A DNA stretch of 64,000 nucleotides from positions 1,364,001-1,428,000 of the forward strand of contig NZ_FYFA01000002.1 of NCBI RefSeq assembly GCF_900188435.1, written 5' to 3'. Source of the DNA: Marinobacter sp. es.048. Its GTDB lineage: Bacteria; Pseudomonadota; Gammaproteobacteria; Pseudomonadales; Oleiphilaceae. A model generated the notes under the pieces. The model did not search any database. It saw only the letters and a list, made by a program, of their open reading frames with translations, and was not told the DNA's origin. This document shows positions 1 through 11,220 of this stretch, one piece after another. The translations under genes and the position numbers were made by a program. Each line of letters starts with the position of its first letter. Within the stretch, counting starts at the first letter, position 1.

Positions 1-10
1 CTGGCCGGCA

Positions 11-1105
11 TCATGTTGCGCTGCAAAAACGGGCAAAGATCAGGGCAAGGTTTTCAGGGCTTGCTTCGGATGTGATGACAGCATCGCCAACCGAGCGAAG
101 CAAGACCAACCGGAGCAGGCCGTCCACGTTTTTCTTGTCGACAGCCATCAAACTCATAAAGTCCTCGGCTGTCATTCCGACCGGAGGTTTATCCGGCAAT
201 CCGGCGCGCAGGATCAGTCGGTTTATCCGGACACAATCATCACGACTGATCATCCCCTCTAGAGCAGACAATTCTGCGGCCATGATCATACCGGTTCCTA
301 CTGCCTCTCCGTGCAGCCAGTTGCCATAACCGGCGTAGGTTTCTATCGCATGCCCGAAGGTATGACCAAGATTGAGAATCGCTCTTAGACCACCTTCGCG
401 CTCGTCGAGGGCTACAATCTCTGCCTTGCAGGCACAGGACCGGAAAATGGCTTCTGCCAGCGCCTCTGGCTGAAGGCTGACCAGAGAGTCCATTTGATCT
501 TCAAGCCAGGCAAGAAAGCCCTGCTCCCGAATCAGCCCATACTTGATCACTTCCGCCAGACCCGCTGAAACCTCACGCGGAGGTAAAGTCTGCAGGCTTG
601 CTGTATCTATCAATACCGCCTGCGGTTGATGGAAGGCGCCAATCATGTTCTTACCAAGGGGATGATTGATGCCGGTTTTACCACCAACAGACGAATCCAC
701 CTGGGAAAGCAGGGTGGTTGGAATCTGGATGAACGGGACACCCCGTTGGTAACAGGCGGCGGCAAAACCGACCATATCGCCGACCACACCCCCGCCGAGG
801 GCAACCAGGGTGGTTTTCCGGGTATGTCGCTGCTCAAGGAGACCGTCAAAGATCCTGTTAAGGGTCTGCCAGTCCTTGAACTTTTCGCCATCGGGAAGTA
901 CGACGGTATCAACCCGCTTCCCCGGGAAGCAGGCTTTAGCCTGCTCAAGATAGAGAGGTGCCACCGTCTCGTTGGTAACGATCATGACCTGCGACCCGGA
1001 CACGTATGTTGACAGATCCTGGGTACCGAGAAGGTCCTGGCCGATAAAAATAGGATAGCTGCGCTCACCGAGTTCCACCGAGAGTTCGCGATACCGATTA
1101 GACAT
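11..1105 (-). CDS. aroB: 3-dehydroquinate synthase
   Basis: AroB converts DAHP to 3-dehydroquinate, the second step of the shikimate pathway, using NAD and a divalent metal in the cytoplasm. The 364-residue protein has the family's usual length. It shows the glycine-rich NAD-binding run GGGVVGD (residues 104-110) and the conserved stretch [20 protein letters not shown] (128-147), followed by metal-binding histidines in [11 protein letters not shown]. The frame is open further upstream, but the ATG at 1105 begins [19 protein letters not shown], where the family normally starts. It overlaps the aroK stop by 8 bp, which suggests translational coupling in an aroKB operon. Confidence 0.97.
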   Translation of the reverse strand: MSNRYRELSVELGERSYPIFIGQDLLGTQDLSTYVSGSQVMIVTNETVAPLYLEQAKACFPGKRVDTVVLPDGEKFKDWQTLNRIFDGLLEQRHTRKTTLVALGGGVVGDMVGFAAACYQRGVPFIQIPTTLLSQVDSSVGGKTGINHPLGKNMIGAFHQPQAVLIDTASLQTLPPREVSAGLAEVIKYGLIREQGFLAWLEDQMDSLVSLQPEALAEAIFRSCACKAEIVALDEREGGLRAILNLGHTFGHAIETYAGYGNWLHGEAVGTGMIMAAELSALEGMISRDDCVRINRLILRAGLPDKPPVGMTAEDFMSLMAVDKKNVDGLLRLVLLRSVGDAVITSEASPENLALIFARFCSAT

Positions 1106-1664
1106 GATTGCGACCTTCCTTCCGGATCTGCCTTTTATGACGAGGTGTTTTCGGGTTGAGCCGATTAACCAGCTGACGCACGACAAGCCTGGGGCTTTTT
1201 CTGTCTGTGTACATGACGATGTCTGCCAGGCTCGAATACAGGGGATCGCGGATAGAGAAAAGTTTGCGCAAAACCGCTTCCGGGTCGTCATTCTGCAGCA
1301 AGGGCCGATTTCGGTCCTTGCGTGTTCTCTCTACCTGCTGCTCTATCGACGTTTTCAGATAGATGACCGTCGCATCCCTCTTCAGGATAGGATGGTTTTC
1401 CTCGCGCATCACCGCCCCGCCCCCGGTGGCCAGCACCGTGTTATCTTCGTAGGACAACTCATCCAGCATGGCCGTTTCCCTCAAGCGGAACCCATCCTCC
1501 CCCTCAACATCGAAAATCCACGGGATGTTAGCCCCGCATCGCTGTTCAATGATGCGATCAGAATCGAGGAAACGGTAGCCGAGCTCTTTGGCGAGCATCC
1601 GGCCAATCGTGCTTTTCCCTGCTCCCATGGGGCCAACGAGGACAACGCGTTTCGGCAAAGACAT
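1098..1664 (-). CDS. aroK: shikimate kinase
   Basis: Phosphorylates shikimate with ATP in the cytoplasm. The Walker A loop GPMGAGKST lies at residues 11-19. Shikimate-binding residues are expected around LDSD (about 33-36) and the GGGAV motif that follows. At 188 residues it is slightly longer than the usual ~175 because of a basic C-terminal tail. The ATG at 1664 is preceded by GGAAG at a good distance. It lies after pilQ, an arrangement common in pseudomonads and their relatives, but a terminator sits between the two, so aroKB probably has its own promoter in the 136-bp gap. Confidence 0.97.
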   Translation of the reverse strand: MSLPKRVVLVGPMGAGKSTIGRMLAKELGYRFLDSDRIIEQRCGANIPWIFDVEGEDGFRLRETAMLDELSYEDNTVLATGGGAVMREENHPILKRDATVIYLKTSIEQQVERTRKDRNRPLLQNDDPEAVLRKLFSIRDPLYSSLADIVMYTDRKSPRLVVRQLVNRLNPKTPRHKRQIRKEGRNHV

Positions 1665-1756
1665 AACTTCCGCTCAGTTTTGTTCAGGCGGGTGAGAATA
1701 TCACAGGGCCCGGGATTGCATAAGTTCAGGACCCGACTTGGGCAAAATTCAGGCAC

Positions 1757-1788
1757 AAAAAAGCCGCCGGTTTTACGCGGCGGCTTTT
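1757..1788 (-). terminator. rho-independent terminator after pilQ
   Basis: Perfect stem AAGCCGCCG/CGGCGGCTT with an 8-nt loop. Read on the minus strand it is followed by six U, so it would end the pilMNOPQ transcript just past the pilQ stop. Confidence 0.85.
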
Positions 1789-1800
1789 AAACTTCACCGA

Positions 1801-3924
1801 TTAGCGAAGCAGGTCATTCTTGATGATCTTCGGTGTAATGAAGATCAGCAGTTCGCTGCGCTCATCGATGTGCTCAGTGCGCTTGAAGATACGACCCAGG
1901 TAGGGAATATCTCCGAGGAACGGCGTCTTGGTGGTCTGGGTCGCAACTTCCGACTGGAAGATACCGCCAAGAACCACTGTCTCGCCGTTGCCAACCAGAA
2001 CCTGTGTTGTTACCGAATTGGTGTTGATGGATGGGATACCAGCAGTCACCTCACCACGGGAGTCCTGATTGACCACCAGATCCATGATGATCTTGTCATC
2101 CGGTGTAATCTGCGGCGTTACTTCCAGGGAGAGCACGGCTTCCTTGAAAGAAACGGAAGTGGCACCGCTCGAAGACGCTTCCTGATAGGGGATTTCCTCA
2201 CCAGACTTGATCGACGCCGTCTGACGATCGGCGGTCACAACCCGGGGCTGAGAAACCACTTCAGCCTGGCCGTCGCTCTCAAGGGCCGAGAGTTCAAGAT
2301 CCACCAGGAAGTCGTCACTGCCCCAACCGATTGCGAAGGAGGACGCACCGTCACCACTCACTCCCAGATCTACCGCAAGTGCGCCAGGGAAAGACGTCTG
2401 GAAAGATCCCGGAGTCGCGGCAGAATCCCGGGCATCTTGCACGCCATCAAGACCACCGCCTACTGAAAAGATATTGTCTCCGCTAATGTCGTAAGCTGCG
2501 CCACCCCAACGAACACCAAGGTTCTCAGCCACGTTGGTCTGGGCGCGCACAATACGGGCCTCAATAGAGACCTGCCGTACCGGCACATCCCATGTCGAGA
2601 CGAGGCGGCGGATTTCATCAAGTTTTTCTGCAGTCTCACGAACACTGATGGTATTGGTGCGGACATCCGAGGAAACGAATCCGCGATCAGAAATCAGCTC
2701 TTCGTCTTCCTTGATCAATGCAACAATATCAGCCGCCTTGGCGTAGTTAACCTGAATGATGTCCAGACGAACCGGTGCCAGTTCAGCGATTTGCTTGTTA
2801 GTCTCAAGCTCAAGCTTCTCCCGGGCGGCAATTTCATCCGCAGGCGCTACCAGCAAAACATTGCCAATCTGGCGCTTATCAAGCCCCTTGGTCTTGAGAA
2901 TCAGATCCAGCGCCTGATCCCAGGGAACGTTCTGAAGACGCAGGGTAATGCTGCCGCCCACAGTGTCACTGGCCACCAGGTTCAAGCCGGTGAAGTCAGC
3001 AATAAGCTGAAGCACCGAGCGAACTTCAATGTCCTGGAAGTTAAGGGACAGCTTGTCACCGGTGTACGGGAATTTCTCTTCCCGACGGGACTCCGCCTCT
3101 TCCTGGCTCAGCTCCTCAACACTGACGGTAAACTGACTACCAGACTGGTAGGCAATGTAGTCGTAATTCCCTTCGGGGGTGATCTCGACCACGGCATTGC
3201 CATCTTCCACAAAGGTGTCAATACGGGTAACCGGTGTTGCAAAGTCTGTAACGTCAAGCCGGCGCCGTAGATCCGAGGGAACTTCAATACCATCCATCGT
3301 CAGACGGATTTTGCCGGCTCGCTCAGTCAGGTCCACTGGTGTGCTGGAGCTGCCGAGATCAACAAGCACGCGGCCTTCCCCGTCCTTGCCACGACGGAAG
3401 TCCACCCCGGCCAGAGCGTCAGAAGACATTGCAGCCGATGTTGAGCTGCTTTGAGGCGCGGTAGTCGGGGAGCTCGCCGCAACGCCCTGAGCTTGCCCGC
3501 CGATCGTCATAACCAGAGAGTTCCCCGAACGAACTGTGTCGTATGGCACTAGCTCAACCAGGTTGAAAATCAACCGCGTGCGATCCTTGGTTTCAACCAC
3601 GGTCATGCTCTGGGCATTGCCAGACCCAAGAGGCACACTGCGGCTATCGAGACCACTGGTCGTATCCCGAAGATCCACCGCGATCCGAGCAGGACGCTCG
3701 ATGGTGTATCCGGAAGGTTCCGGCGGTGCCCCATCAAATTGCAGTGTGACTTCAAGCCGCTCGCCCGGTAGCGACGAAAACGACACGTCTTCCAGCGTGA
3801 CCGCGTTGGCCAGGCCGGATAACAACCCAAAAGCAATCACGCTGACGTATACATTGAGTTTTCTGAACATCGCTAGCCTCGACCCTAAACTTTTTTGTAC
3901 GTGCATGGTTCTTTCAACTTTCAT
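1801..3924 (-). CDS. pilQ: type IV pilus secretin PilQ
   Basis: Outer-membrane secretin through which the type IV pilus fibre passes. The 707-residue protein has an N-terminal signal region (hydrophobic part about 23-40, ending LANA). Two AMIN-type beta domains that bind peptidoglycan follow (about 45-130 and 170-275), then an STN/N0 domain (about 290-345, starting LSLNFQDIEVRSVLQLIADF), an N1 domain, and the C-terminal secretin domain with the ending VLGGIFQSE...TPFLGDIPYLGRIFK. The start at 3924 has AAGGAG 7 nt upstream. Later ATG codons (M7, M19) are possible and would shorten the signal sequence. It is last in the pilMNOPQ operon, 11 nt after pilP. Confidence 0.97.
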   Translation of the reverse strand: MKVERTMHVQKSLGSRLAMFRKLNVYVSVIAFGLLSGLANAVTLEDVSFSSLPGERLEVTLQFDGAPPEPSGYTIERPARIAVDLRDTTSGLDSRSVPLGSGNAQSMTVVETKDRTRLIFNLVELVPYDTVRSGNSLVMTIGGQAQGVAASSPTTAPQSSSTSAAMSSDALAGVDFRRGKDGEGRVLVDLGSSSTPVDLTERAGKIRLTMDGIEVPSDLRRRLDVTDFATPVTRIDTFVEDGNAVVEITPEGNYDYIAYQSGSQFTVSVEELSQEEAESRREEKFPYTGDKLSLNFQDIEVRSVLQLIADFTGLNLVASDTVGGSITLRLQNVPWDQALDLILKTKGLDKRQIGNVLLVAPADEIAAREKLELETNKQIAELAPVRLDIIQVNYAKAADIVALIKEDEELISDRGFVSSDVRTNTISVRETAEKLDEIRRLVSTWDVPVRQVSIEARIVRAQTNVAENLGVRWGGAAYDISGDNIFSVGGGLDGVQDARDSAATPGSFQTSFPGALAVDLGVSGDGASSFAIGWGSDDFLVDLELSALESDGQAEVVSQPRVVTADRQTASIKSGEEIPYQEASSSGATSVSFKEAVLSLEVTPQITPDDKIIMDLVVNQDSRGEVTAGIPSINTNSVTTQVLVGNGETVVLGGIFQSEVATQTTKTPFLGDIPYLGRIFKRTEHIDERSELLIFITPKIIKNDLLR

Positions 3925-3935
3925 CCAGCCGCTCC

Positions 3936-4490
3936 TTAGCCTGCGCCCTCTTCCAGGGTCAGGGAGCGAGGACGCTCAACCCAGCCACCCCGGCCATTGG
4001 GAACGATTTCAATAAGCTCGATACGGGTTTCACTGACGCCCACAATGCGACCGTAGTTCTGCCCCATGTAATTTCCAGTACGGACTCTATGAATTCCGCC
4101 GGTATCGTCTTCAATAAGGGCAAACAGGTTGCCCGACGCCCCCTGAAGCGTGCCGACCATTTCAAGCGCTTTCAGATCGAAATTCTCGAGAACTTCTCTG
4201 GGCCGATCGAGATCCGGCTCAACATCGCTGATCGGTTGCTCGTCCACCATGGTCAGTTGAACATCGATGGGTGGTTCAAAGGGAGCCCGACGATCTGCCG
4301 CTGAGTAGCTGAAAGCCTCGTAGGCTTTGAACTCCGGCAAGGGCTCAACATACCCTCTCGGTTTTGCCCGGGTTTCGGCCATAAATTGATCAAGATCTGA
4401 AAATCCGCTGCCCTGGGAACAGGCTGTCAGGAGAGACACCAGACAAACACCCAGCCAGGCCTTTACCGCATGCTTTCCTGTCATGCTCAT
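3936..4490 (-). CDS. pilP: type IV pilus lipoprotein PilP
   Basis: Inner-membrane lipoprotein linking the PilMNO platform to the PilQ secretin. A signal peptide ends in the lipobox LTAC, with the lipidated cysteine at residue 24. A natively extended middle region follows, then a small beta-sandwich domain in the last ~80 residues (about VGTLQGASGNLFALIEDD onward), which in the family contacts PilQ. The 184-residue length is typical. Its ATG overlaps the pilO stop in an ATGA arrangement, so the two are translationally coupled. Confidence 0.96.
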   Translation of the reverse strand: MSMTGKHAVKAWLGVCLVSLLTACSQGSGFSDLDQFMAETRAKPRGYVEPLPEFKAYEAFSYSAADRRAPFEPPIDVQLTMVDEQPISDVEPDLDRPREVLENFDLKALEMVGTLQGASGNLFALIEDDTGGIHRVRTGNYMGQNYGRIVGVSETRIELIEIVPNGRGGWVERPRSLTLEEGAG

Positions 4491-5098
4491 TCTCCAGCCC
4501 GGTAGCGGTAAGTACGAGCCACAACCTGCATATCAAGCCGCTCTCCATCTCCGCCAGTTGGTTTTATGGTCAAGTCGTGCAGTGTCACAATCCGTGGCAG
4601 GCTCGCAACACTGCTGACGAAAGATGCCAGCTCATGATAGGAGCCAGACACCCGGATATTGATTGGCAGCTCGGAATAGAAGTCCCGGCGCTGCTCTGGC
4701 TGAAGAGCCACTTCCTGAAGCGCCAGGCCATTACCCAGAGCGGTATTCGTGATGTCCTCAAGCAACCCTGGCACTTCGGTCTCACTTGGAAGCTGCCTTA
4801 CCAGTGCGCCAAAGGTTTCTTCCATTTCCGCCATCTGGGCTTTGAAAACCTCAAGGTTTGCGACCTGGTAGGCTTTCTCTTCATAGGTTTTCCGCAGCTC
4901 CTGCTCGGTGCGCTCCACCCGTTCAAGCTGAGCGTACTGATCCTTGATAAAGAACCAGTAACCACCTCCGGCGATGAGCCCGAAGATAATCAGAACTACG
5001 ATGAACTTTATTGGAGCAGGCCAGATACCGGCGTTGTTGACATCAAGGTCGTTGATATCAAATTCATTGAGGCTTTTTAGAGAGTCCGCGAGGCTCAT
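4487..5098 (-). CDS. pilO: type IV pilus inner-membrane protein PilO
   Basis: Forms a heterodimer with PilN in the inner-membrane alignment complex of the type IV pilus. It has a short cytoplasmic N-terminus, one membrane segment (about residues 30-52), a coiled coil (about 55-100, rich in E, Q and K) and a periplasmic ferredoxin-like domain. The 203 residues match the family. Its ATG overlaps the pilN stop by one base (TAATG). Confidence 0.96.
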   Translation of the reverse strand: MSLADSLKSLNEFDINDLDVNNAGIWPAPIKFIVVLIIFGLIAGGGYWFFIKDQYAQLERVERTEQELRKTYEEKAYQVANLEVFKAQMAEMEETFGALVRQLPSETEVPGLLEDITNTALGNGLALQEVALQPEQRRDFYSELPINIRVSGSYHELASFVSSVASLPRIVTLHDLTIKPTGGDGERLDMQVVARTYRYRAGE

Positions 5099-5660
5099 TA
5101 CTTATCCTCCCCTTCGGGCTCGGGCGTTTTCTGTTTAACGGACAGATTGAACTGGCTGTAACCGGCCCGGCGACTATCAGCTGCAGAGACATTCGAGAGG
5201 TTGGGATCCGTAAACCATTCGGACTCCTCGAACTGGCGCATAAGCGTAGAAACCCTGCTGTTAGACTCAGCCATTCCTACAATGTCGACTCGCTCGCCGG
5301 TTCGCTTGAGATCGGTATAGAACAAGCCATCGGGCAATGTCCTCACCAACTCGTCGAACACGCGCACGATAACCGGACGCTTACCCTGGAGATCCTGAAT
5401 GACCTGCATCCGGGCAAGGAGCTCATCCCGCTTGCGCTTGAGGTTCTCAATCTCCTTGATCTGCTGATCAAGCTTTTTAGTAGCAGTCTCAATGTAGGCG
5501 TTGCGGGATTGCTGGTAGGCGATCCGGCTATCCATATCGGTTTTCCAGAGAAAGACCAGCCCGCCGGCAATGATCGCAGCACCAAGAATCATGACCACGA
5601 ACTGTTTCTGTTTCTCAGCGCGAAGCTCTTCACGCCACGGTCGAAGGTTAATCTTTGCCA

Positions 5661-5661
<1 letters not shown>
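5098..5661 (-). CDS. pilN: type IV pilus inner-membrane protein PilN
   Basis: Partner of PilO. The extreme N-terminus carries the INLRPWRE motif (residues 4-11), the part known to dock into the groove of PilM. It is followed by one membrane helix (about 22-42), a coiled coil (about 50-85) and a periplasmic ferredoxin-like domain. The 187-residue length fits. The start overlaps the pilM stop by one base (TGATG), giving very tight coupling. Confidence 0.96.
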
Positions 5662-6731
<1,070 letters not shown>

Positions 6732-6917
6732 CTATACCTGGTTAGATGCACCCGGTTACGTAACTTATGTGTTTTTTATTTAAGAGAATTTCTTCACCAT
6801 TCCGTCTACAATGCCTGTTCTTCTTTAATTGAGAACTATTGCGGCGGTGAAGCGACTCTTCCTTCCTAAAGCAATTTCTCAAATGATAGACCTATATCCA
6901 ACAGTTGTCAGAAAAAA

Positions 6918-9446
6918 ATGTCTCATTTGTTGCGCACATCTCGCCTTTTTGCCTGGTTGTTTCTTACCGGACTGAGTGTCGCCGTTATCGTAACCTCAGG
7001 CTTCTATCTTTACCTTCGCCCTGGCCTTCCGCCGGTACATCAGCTTCTGGACATCAAGCTTCAGACCCCGTTAAGGGTCTATAGCAAAGACAACAGATTA
7101 ATAGCAGAATTCGGTGAAAAGAGAAGGGCACCCATCACAATCGAACAGATCCCAACAATTCAGTTACAAGCCTTTATGGCGGCTGAAGACTCGCGTTTTT
7201 ACGAGCACTTTGGGGTCGACATCAAAGGCCTGGCGCGGGCTGCCATCGAACTGGTCTCAACCGGCGAGATCCAGTCCGGGGGCAGTACGATCACAATGCA
7301 GGTTGCAAAAAATTACTTTTTGTCACGGGACAGAACCTTTATCCGGAAGTTCAACGAGATACTTCTGGCTCTTCAGATCGAACGTGAACTGGACAAAAAT
7401 CGCATCCTCGAGCTGTATCTGAACAAAATCTACCTTGGCAACCGGGCCTATGGAATTGCCGCTGCCGCGCAAGTCTATTACAACAAACCGGTCTCGGAAT
7501 TGTCCCTCGCCCAGATGGCCATGCTCGCGGGCTTGCCAAAAGCGCCCTCGGCGTTCAATCCGCTAGCAAACCCGGACCGCGCAATGATTCGCCGGAACTG
7601 GATTCTCGGGCGCATGCGAGATCTGGGATACATCACTCCGGATGCCCATGAGCTTGCAATTTCGGCCCCCATCACTGCCAGCTATAACAGCACGAAAACG
7701 GAAGTCGATGCCGATTATGTTGCCGAAATGGCCCGAAGCGAAATGGTTCGGCGGTTCGGCGAAGACGCTTACACCGATGGCTACACCGTGACCCTCACAG
7801 TTGACGGCAAAAAGCAGCAGGTTGCCACAGAAGCATTAAGAGACGGCCTTGAAGCCTATGATCGACGCCACGGCTTCCGCGGCCCCATTGGGCAGATCGA
7901 CCAGGAAACACTTGCCACCAGCGAATTATCCGACCTGATCCTGAATTACCCTCGGGTCGAGTTCTTGCTGCCCGCAATCGTCAAAGAGGTGAACGATGAA
8001 TCTGGCGAAGTGAGTGTGCACGCACGCCGCATCGGATCGGCCACAATGCCCTTCCAGACAATGACCTGGGCGAAACGCTACAAAACCGAAAACCTAACTG
8101 GCCCAGAGCCAGAGAGACCTTCCGATGTGGTTGCGCCCGGCGACGTTGTTTATGTGCGCGCCCAGAACCCGGTCCAGGCTTCCCCAGAAGCTGATGCCAC
8201 CGATAGCCAACCACAGGTTGACGAGCCTGAGCAGCCCGCAGCAGTGACCGTCGCACTCGCCCAGATCCCGAGAGCGGAGGGCGCACTGATTTCACTGGAA
8301 GCCAAAACCGGTGCCATTGAGGCACTGACAGGGGGCTACAGCTTCGGTCAGAGCAAATACAACCGGGCCATTCAGGCACGGAGACAGCCGGGCTCAACGT
8401 TCAAGCCCTTTCTCTACCTGAGCGCCCTGGAAGGCGGCATGACGCCGGCCACTATTTATAACGATGCGCCAATAGTATTCGACGATTCCGAACTTGAGAC
8501 CGCATGGCGGCCTCAGAACTCCTCGGGACAGTTTTATGGCCCTACCCGCCTCCGGGAAGCTCTCTATCGCTCACGCAACCTGGTTTCGATCCGGCTGCTG
8601 CGCGACCTCGGCATTCAGAATACGCTGGATTATCTGGCACAGCTGGAAATCCCGATAGAGAACATGCCAGACGATCTGTCGCTCTCCCTGGGTAGTGGCC
8701 AGCTTACTCCCATGGAACTTGCTAGAGGCATGGCTGTTATCGCCAACGGTGGCTACGACGTTGAACCTTACCTGATCGAGACAATCAGTGACTTTAGCGG
8801 TGAGACCATCTACCAGGCGCCGAAAACCGTTCTGTGTGACAAAGACTGCGACGAAGTTGCGGGAAAGGACGCATTGAGCACGGAAGAAGCTGAGCCAAAC
8901 ACCGCCGCACCTGTTTCTGAAACGAGTGAGGAGTCGCCAGAGATTCGCGTGATGCGCAGACTGGCAGACGAACGCGCCGTCTTTATTCTGCATTCTATGA
9001 TGCAGGACGTGATTAGGCGCGGCACAGGCAGACGAGCACTGGCCCTTGGCCGGGACGACATCGCTGGAAAAACCGGCACCACCAACGAACAGAAGGACAC
9101 CTGGTTTGCCGGCTTCAATCACGAGGTAGCCACAACTGCCTGGGTCGGATTCGACCAGCCGGCACCGCTCGGCAGACGTGAGTTTGGCGCCAGCACCGCG
9201 CTACCTATCTGGCTGGACTACATGGAGGTGGCTCTCGAAGGAGCGCCCTCTTCCTTTATGCCTCGGCCCAATGGCATCGTAAACATCCGGATCAACCCCG
9301 AAACCGGACAGCGGGCTAGGCCCGGCGAAGACGGTGTCTTCGAGGTCTTCCGGGAAGAGGACGCGCCACCACCGCTGACATCCGAGAGCGAAAGCGACCA
9401 TAACGGAAGCTCGGAGGAAGACGACCTGTCACGGAGAATTTTCTGA
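6918..9446 (+). CDS. mrcA: penicillin-binding protein 1A
   Basis: Bifunctional peptidoglycan synthase (also called ponA) anchored in the inner membrane. One N-terminal membrane helix (about residues 10-32) is followed by the GT51 glycosyltransferase domain, with catalytic Glu90 in EDSRFYEHFG and the GGSTITMQ motif. An OB-like insert (about 320-450) comes next. The transpeptidase domain has the active-site motifs S493-T-F-K, S552-R-N and K718-T-G. The 842 residues fit class A PBPs. It is divergent from pilM, a very conserved neighbourhood. The ATG has no strong Shine-Dalgarno, only an A-rich stretch. The C-terminal tail is acidic and probably disordered. Confidence 0.97.
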   Translation: MSHLLRTSRLFAWLFLTGLSVAVIVTSGFYLYLRPGLPPVHQLLDIKLQTPLRVYSKDNRLIAEFGEKRRAPITIEQIPTIQLQAFMAAEDSRFYEHFGVDIKGLARAAIELVSTGEIQSGGSTITMQVAKNYFLSRDRTFIRKFNEILLALQIERELDKNRILELYLNKIYLGNRAYGIAAAAQVYYNKPVSELSLAQMAMLAGLPKAPSAFNPLANPDRAMIRRNWILGRMRDLGYITPDAHELAISAPITASYNSTKTEVDADYVAEMARSEMVRRFGEDAYTDGYTVTLTVDGKKQQVATEALRDGLEAYDRRHGFRGPIGQIDQETLATSELSDLILNYPRVEFLLPAIVKEVNDESGEVSVHARRIGSATMPFQTMTWAKRYKTENLTGPEPERPSDVVAPGDVVYVRAQNPVQASPEADATDSQPQVDEPEQPAAVTVALAQIPRAEGALISLEAKTGAIEALTGGYSFGQSKYNRAIQARRQPGSTFKPFLYLSALEGGMTPATIYNDAPIVFDDSELETAWRPQNSSGQFYGPTRLREALYRSRNLVSIRLLRDLGIQNTLDYLAQLEIPIENMPDDLSLSLGSGQLTPMELARGMAVIANGGYDVEPYLIETISDFSGETIYQAPKTVLCDKDCDEVAGKDALSTEEAEPNTAAPVSETSEESPEIRVMRRLADERAVFILHSMMQDVIRRGTGRRALALGRDDIAGKTGTTNEQKDTWFAGFNHEVATTAWVGFDQPAPLGRREFGASTALPIWLDYMEVALEGAPSSFMPRPNGIVNIRINPETGQRARPGEDGVFEVFREEDAPPPLTSESESDHNGSSEEDDLSRRIF

Positions 9447-9463
9447 GGCGGACAGAGCAAGCA

Positions 9464-9497
9464 TAAAAAAACCGGCGGGATCACCGCCGGTTTTTTT
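9464..9497. terminator. bidirectional terminator between ponA and the malic enzyme gene
   Basis: Perfect inverted repeat: seven A, ACCGGCGG-type stem, 5-nt loop, complementary stem, seven T. It works in both directions and separates the two convergent genes. Confidence 0.93.
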
Positions 9498-9517
9498 GTA
9501 TCAGCCCGAACGACAGA

Positions 9518-10783
9518 TCAGATAATGTCGTCCATGGACTTGAGCGGGTAGTGCGCCGGGTATGAATTACGGGCGACCCCGGAATCCACGGCAGCGCGGG
9601 CAACAGCTGCCGGCACCACTTCAAGCAAACGGACATCCATTGGCTTGGGAATGATGTACTCTTTCCCGAACTCAAAGCTATCCACGCCATAAGCCTCGCA
9701 GATCTCCTGTGGCACAGACTCTTTGGCCAGCTCACGGATTGCATTGACAGCCGCCACCTTCATTTCCTCATTGATCGCGGTGGCACGCACGTCCAACGCT
9801 CCACGGAAAATAAATGGGAAGCCCAATACGTTGTTAACCTGATTCGGGTAATCAGAACGGCCGGTGGCCATGATCAGGTCATCGCGGGCTGCCAGGGCAA
9901 CCTCCGGACTGATTTCAGGATCCGGGTTTGAGCAGGCAAAAACGATAGGCTTCGGAGCCATTTTCTTGAGCTGGTCGGCGGTCAGCAGATCCGGACCGGA
10001 CAGACCCAGGAATACGTCAGCGCCATCGATAGCGTCATCCAGAGTACGTTTGTCAGTATCGTTGGCAAACATTGCCTTGTACTGGTTCAAATCATCACGA
10101 CCAGAGTGGATCACACCCTTGCGGTCGAGCATGAAGATGTTCTCAGAGCGAATGCCGCAACTGATCAGAATCTTCATGCAGGCAATAGCGGCGGCGCCGG
10201 CTCCCAGGCACACCACCCTCGCCTCTTCAATCTTTTTACCCTGCAGTTCAAGGGCATTGATCATGCCGGCAGCGGTTACGATAGCAGTACCATGCTGGTC
10301 ATCGTGGAAGATAGGCACGTTGCACTTTTCGATCAGAGCACGCTCGATCTCAAAGCACTCCGGCGCCTTGATGTCTTCCAGATTGATACCCCCGAAGGTG
10401 TCTGCAATACGCTCAACTGTTTCAATAAACGCCTGCGGGCTTTCGGAATTGACTTCAATATCGAAGACATCAATTCCGGCAAAGCGCTTGAACAGTACGC
10501 CCTTGCCTTCCATAACCGGCTTGCTTGCCAGCGGACCCAGGTTACCCAGACCAAGAATCGCAGAACCGTCAGAGATTACAGCCACCAGGTTGCCCTTGGC
10601 AGTGTATTTGTATGCGTTCTCCGGGTCCTTTGCGATCTCGCGGACCGGTTCGGCAACCCCGGGGCTATACGCCAGGGAAAGGTCGCGGGAAGTCTTGGTG
10701 GGCTTGGTGATTTCAACACTCAGCTTACCAGGCCGCGGCTTGGCGTGATATTCAAGGGCTGCTTCTTTCAGATCTTGAGACAT
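9518..10783 (-). CDS. malic enzyme, single-domain type
   Basis: Oxidatively decarboxylates malate to pyruvate with NAD or NADP, supplying reducing power and pyruvate for gluconeogenic growth. It shows the malic domain SLAYSPGVAEPV (about residues 36-47), the catalytic KGNLVAVISDGSAILGLGN region, metal-binding FHDDQHGTA, and the nucleotide-binding VCLGAGAAAIACM. At 421 residues it lacks the C-terminal phosphotransacetylase-like domain of enteric MaeB, and the stop is followed directly by a terminator, so nothing has been cut off in this window. The frame extends to a GTG at 10804. The ATG at 10783 is preferred because it gives MSQDLKEAALEYHA, the usual family start. Cofactor preference cannot be read with confidence. 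Confidence 0.92.
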   Translation of the reverse strand: MSQDLKEAALEYHAKPRPGKLSVEITKPTKTSRDLSLAYSPGVAEPVREIAKDPENAYKYTAKGNLVAVISDGSAILGLGNLGPLASKPVMEGKGVLFKRFAGIDVFDIEVNSESPQAFIETVERIADTFGGINLEDIKAPECFEIERALIEKCNVPIFHDDQHGTAIVTAAGMINALELQGKKIEEARVVCLGAGAAAIACMKILISCGIRSENIFMLDRKGVIHSGRDDLNQYKAMFANDTDKRTLDDAIDGADVFLGLSGPDLLTADQLKKMAPKPIVFACSNPDPEISPEVALAARDDLIMATGRSDYPNQVNNVLGFPFIFRGALDVRATAINEEMKVAAVNAIRELAKESVPQEICEAYGVDSFEFGKEYIIPKPMDVRLLEVVPAAVARAAVDSGVARNSYPAHYPLKSMDDII

Positions 10784-10958
10784 TGCCACTGTTCCGTTTG
10801 TCACGTTTAAAGGTAATGAACCGCCGGAGCTTGCCCAGCGGAGCGCGCCATTATGGCCCGCCAGACCCGAAACGACAAGTGGCCCATGAACATTTTGCGA
10901 ACAGTCAATAGTGCTAATTGCGTATGTATCTTATGAATACATGATGATTTCCAACCAC

Positions 10959-10984
10959 AAAAAAAGCGCCCGAAGGCGCTTTTC
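10959..10984 (-). terminator. terminator after rpmE
   Basis: Stem AGCGCC/GGCGCT with a TTCG tetraloop on the minus strand, followed by a T run. It sits 15 nt past the rpmE stop. Confidence 0.85.
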
Positions 10985-10998
10985 CGAATCCAGTGCGA

Positions 10999-11220
10999 TC
11001 AGTCTTTCTTGCCGCCGATACGGCCACCGAAGCGCTTCTGGAAACGGTCGATACGGCCACCGGTATCCATAACCTTCTGCTTGCCGGTGTAGAACGGGTG
11101 GCACTGTGAACAAACGTCCAGCTGCAGATCATGGGTGTAGGTAGAACGGGTCTTGAATGTATTACCGCAGGAACAGGTGGCGGTAATTTCTTCGTACTTG
11201 GGGTGAATACCTTCTTTCAT
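10999..11220 (-). CDS. rpmE: 50S ribosomal protein L31, zinc-binding form
   Basis: Small ribosomal protein at the subunit interface. The 73 residues contain the zinc-ribbon cysteines C16 and C18 (CSC) and C37 and C40 (CSQC), so this is the zinc-containing C+ form rather than the zinc-free paralogue. It is a single-gene unit with its own terminator, divergent from priA as in many gammaproteobacteria. Confidence 0.97.
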   Translation of the reverse strand: MKEGIHPKYEEITATCSCGNTFKTRSTYTHDLQLDVCSQCHPFYTGKQKVMDTGGRIDRFQKRFGGRIGGKKD

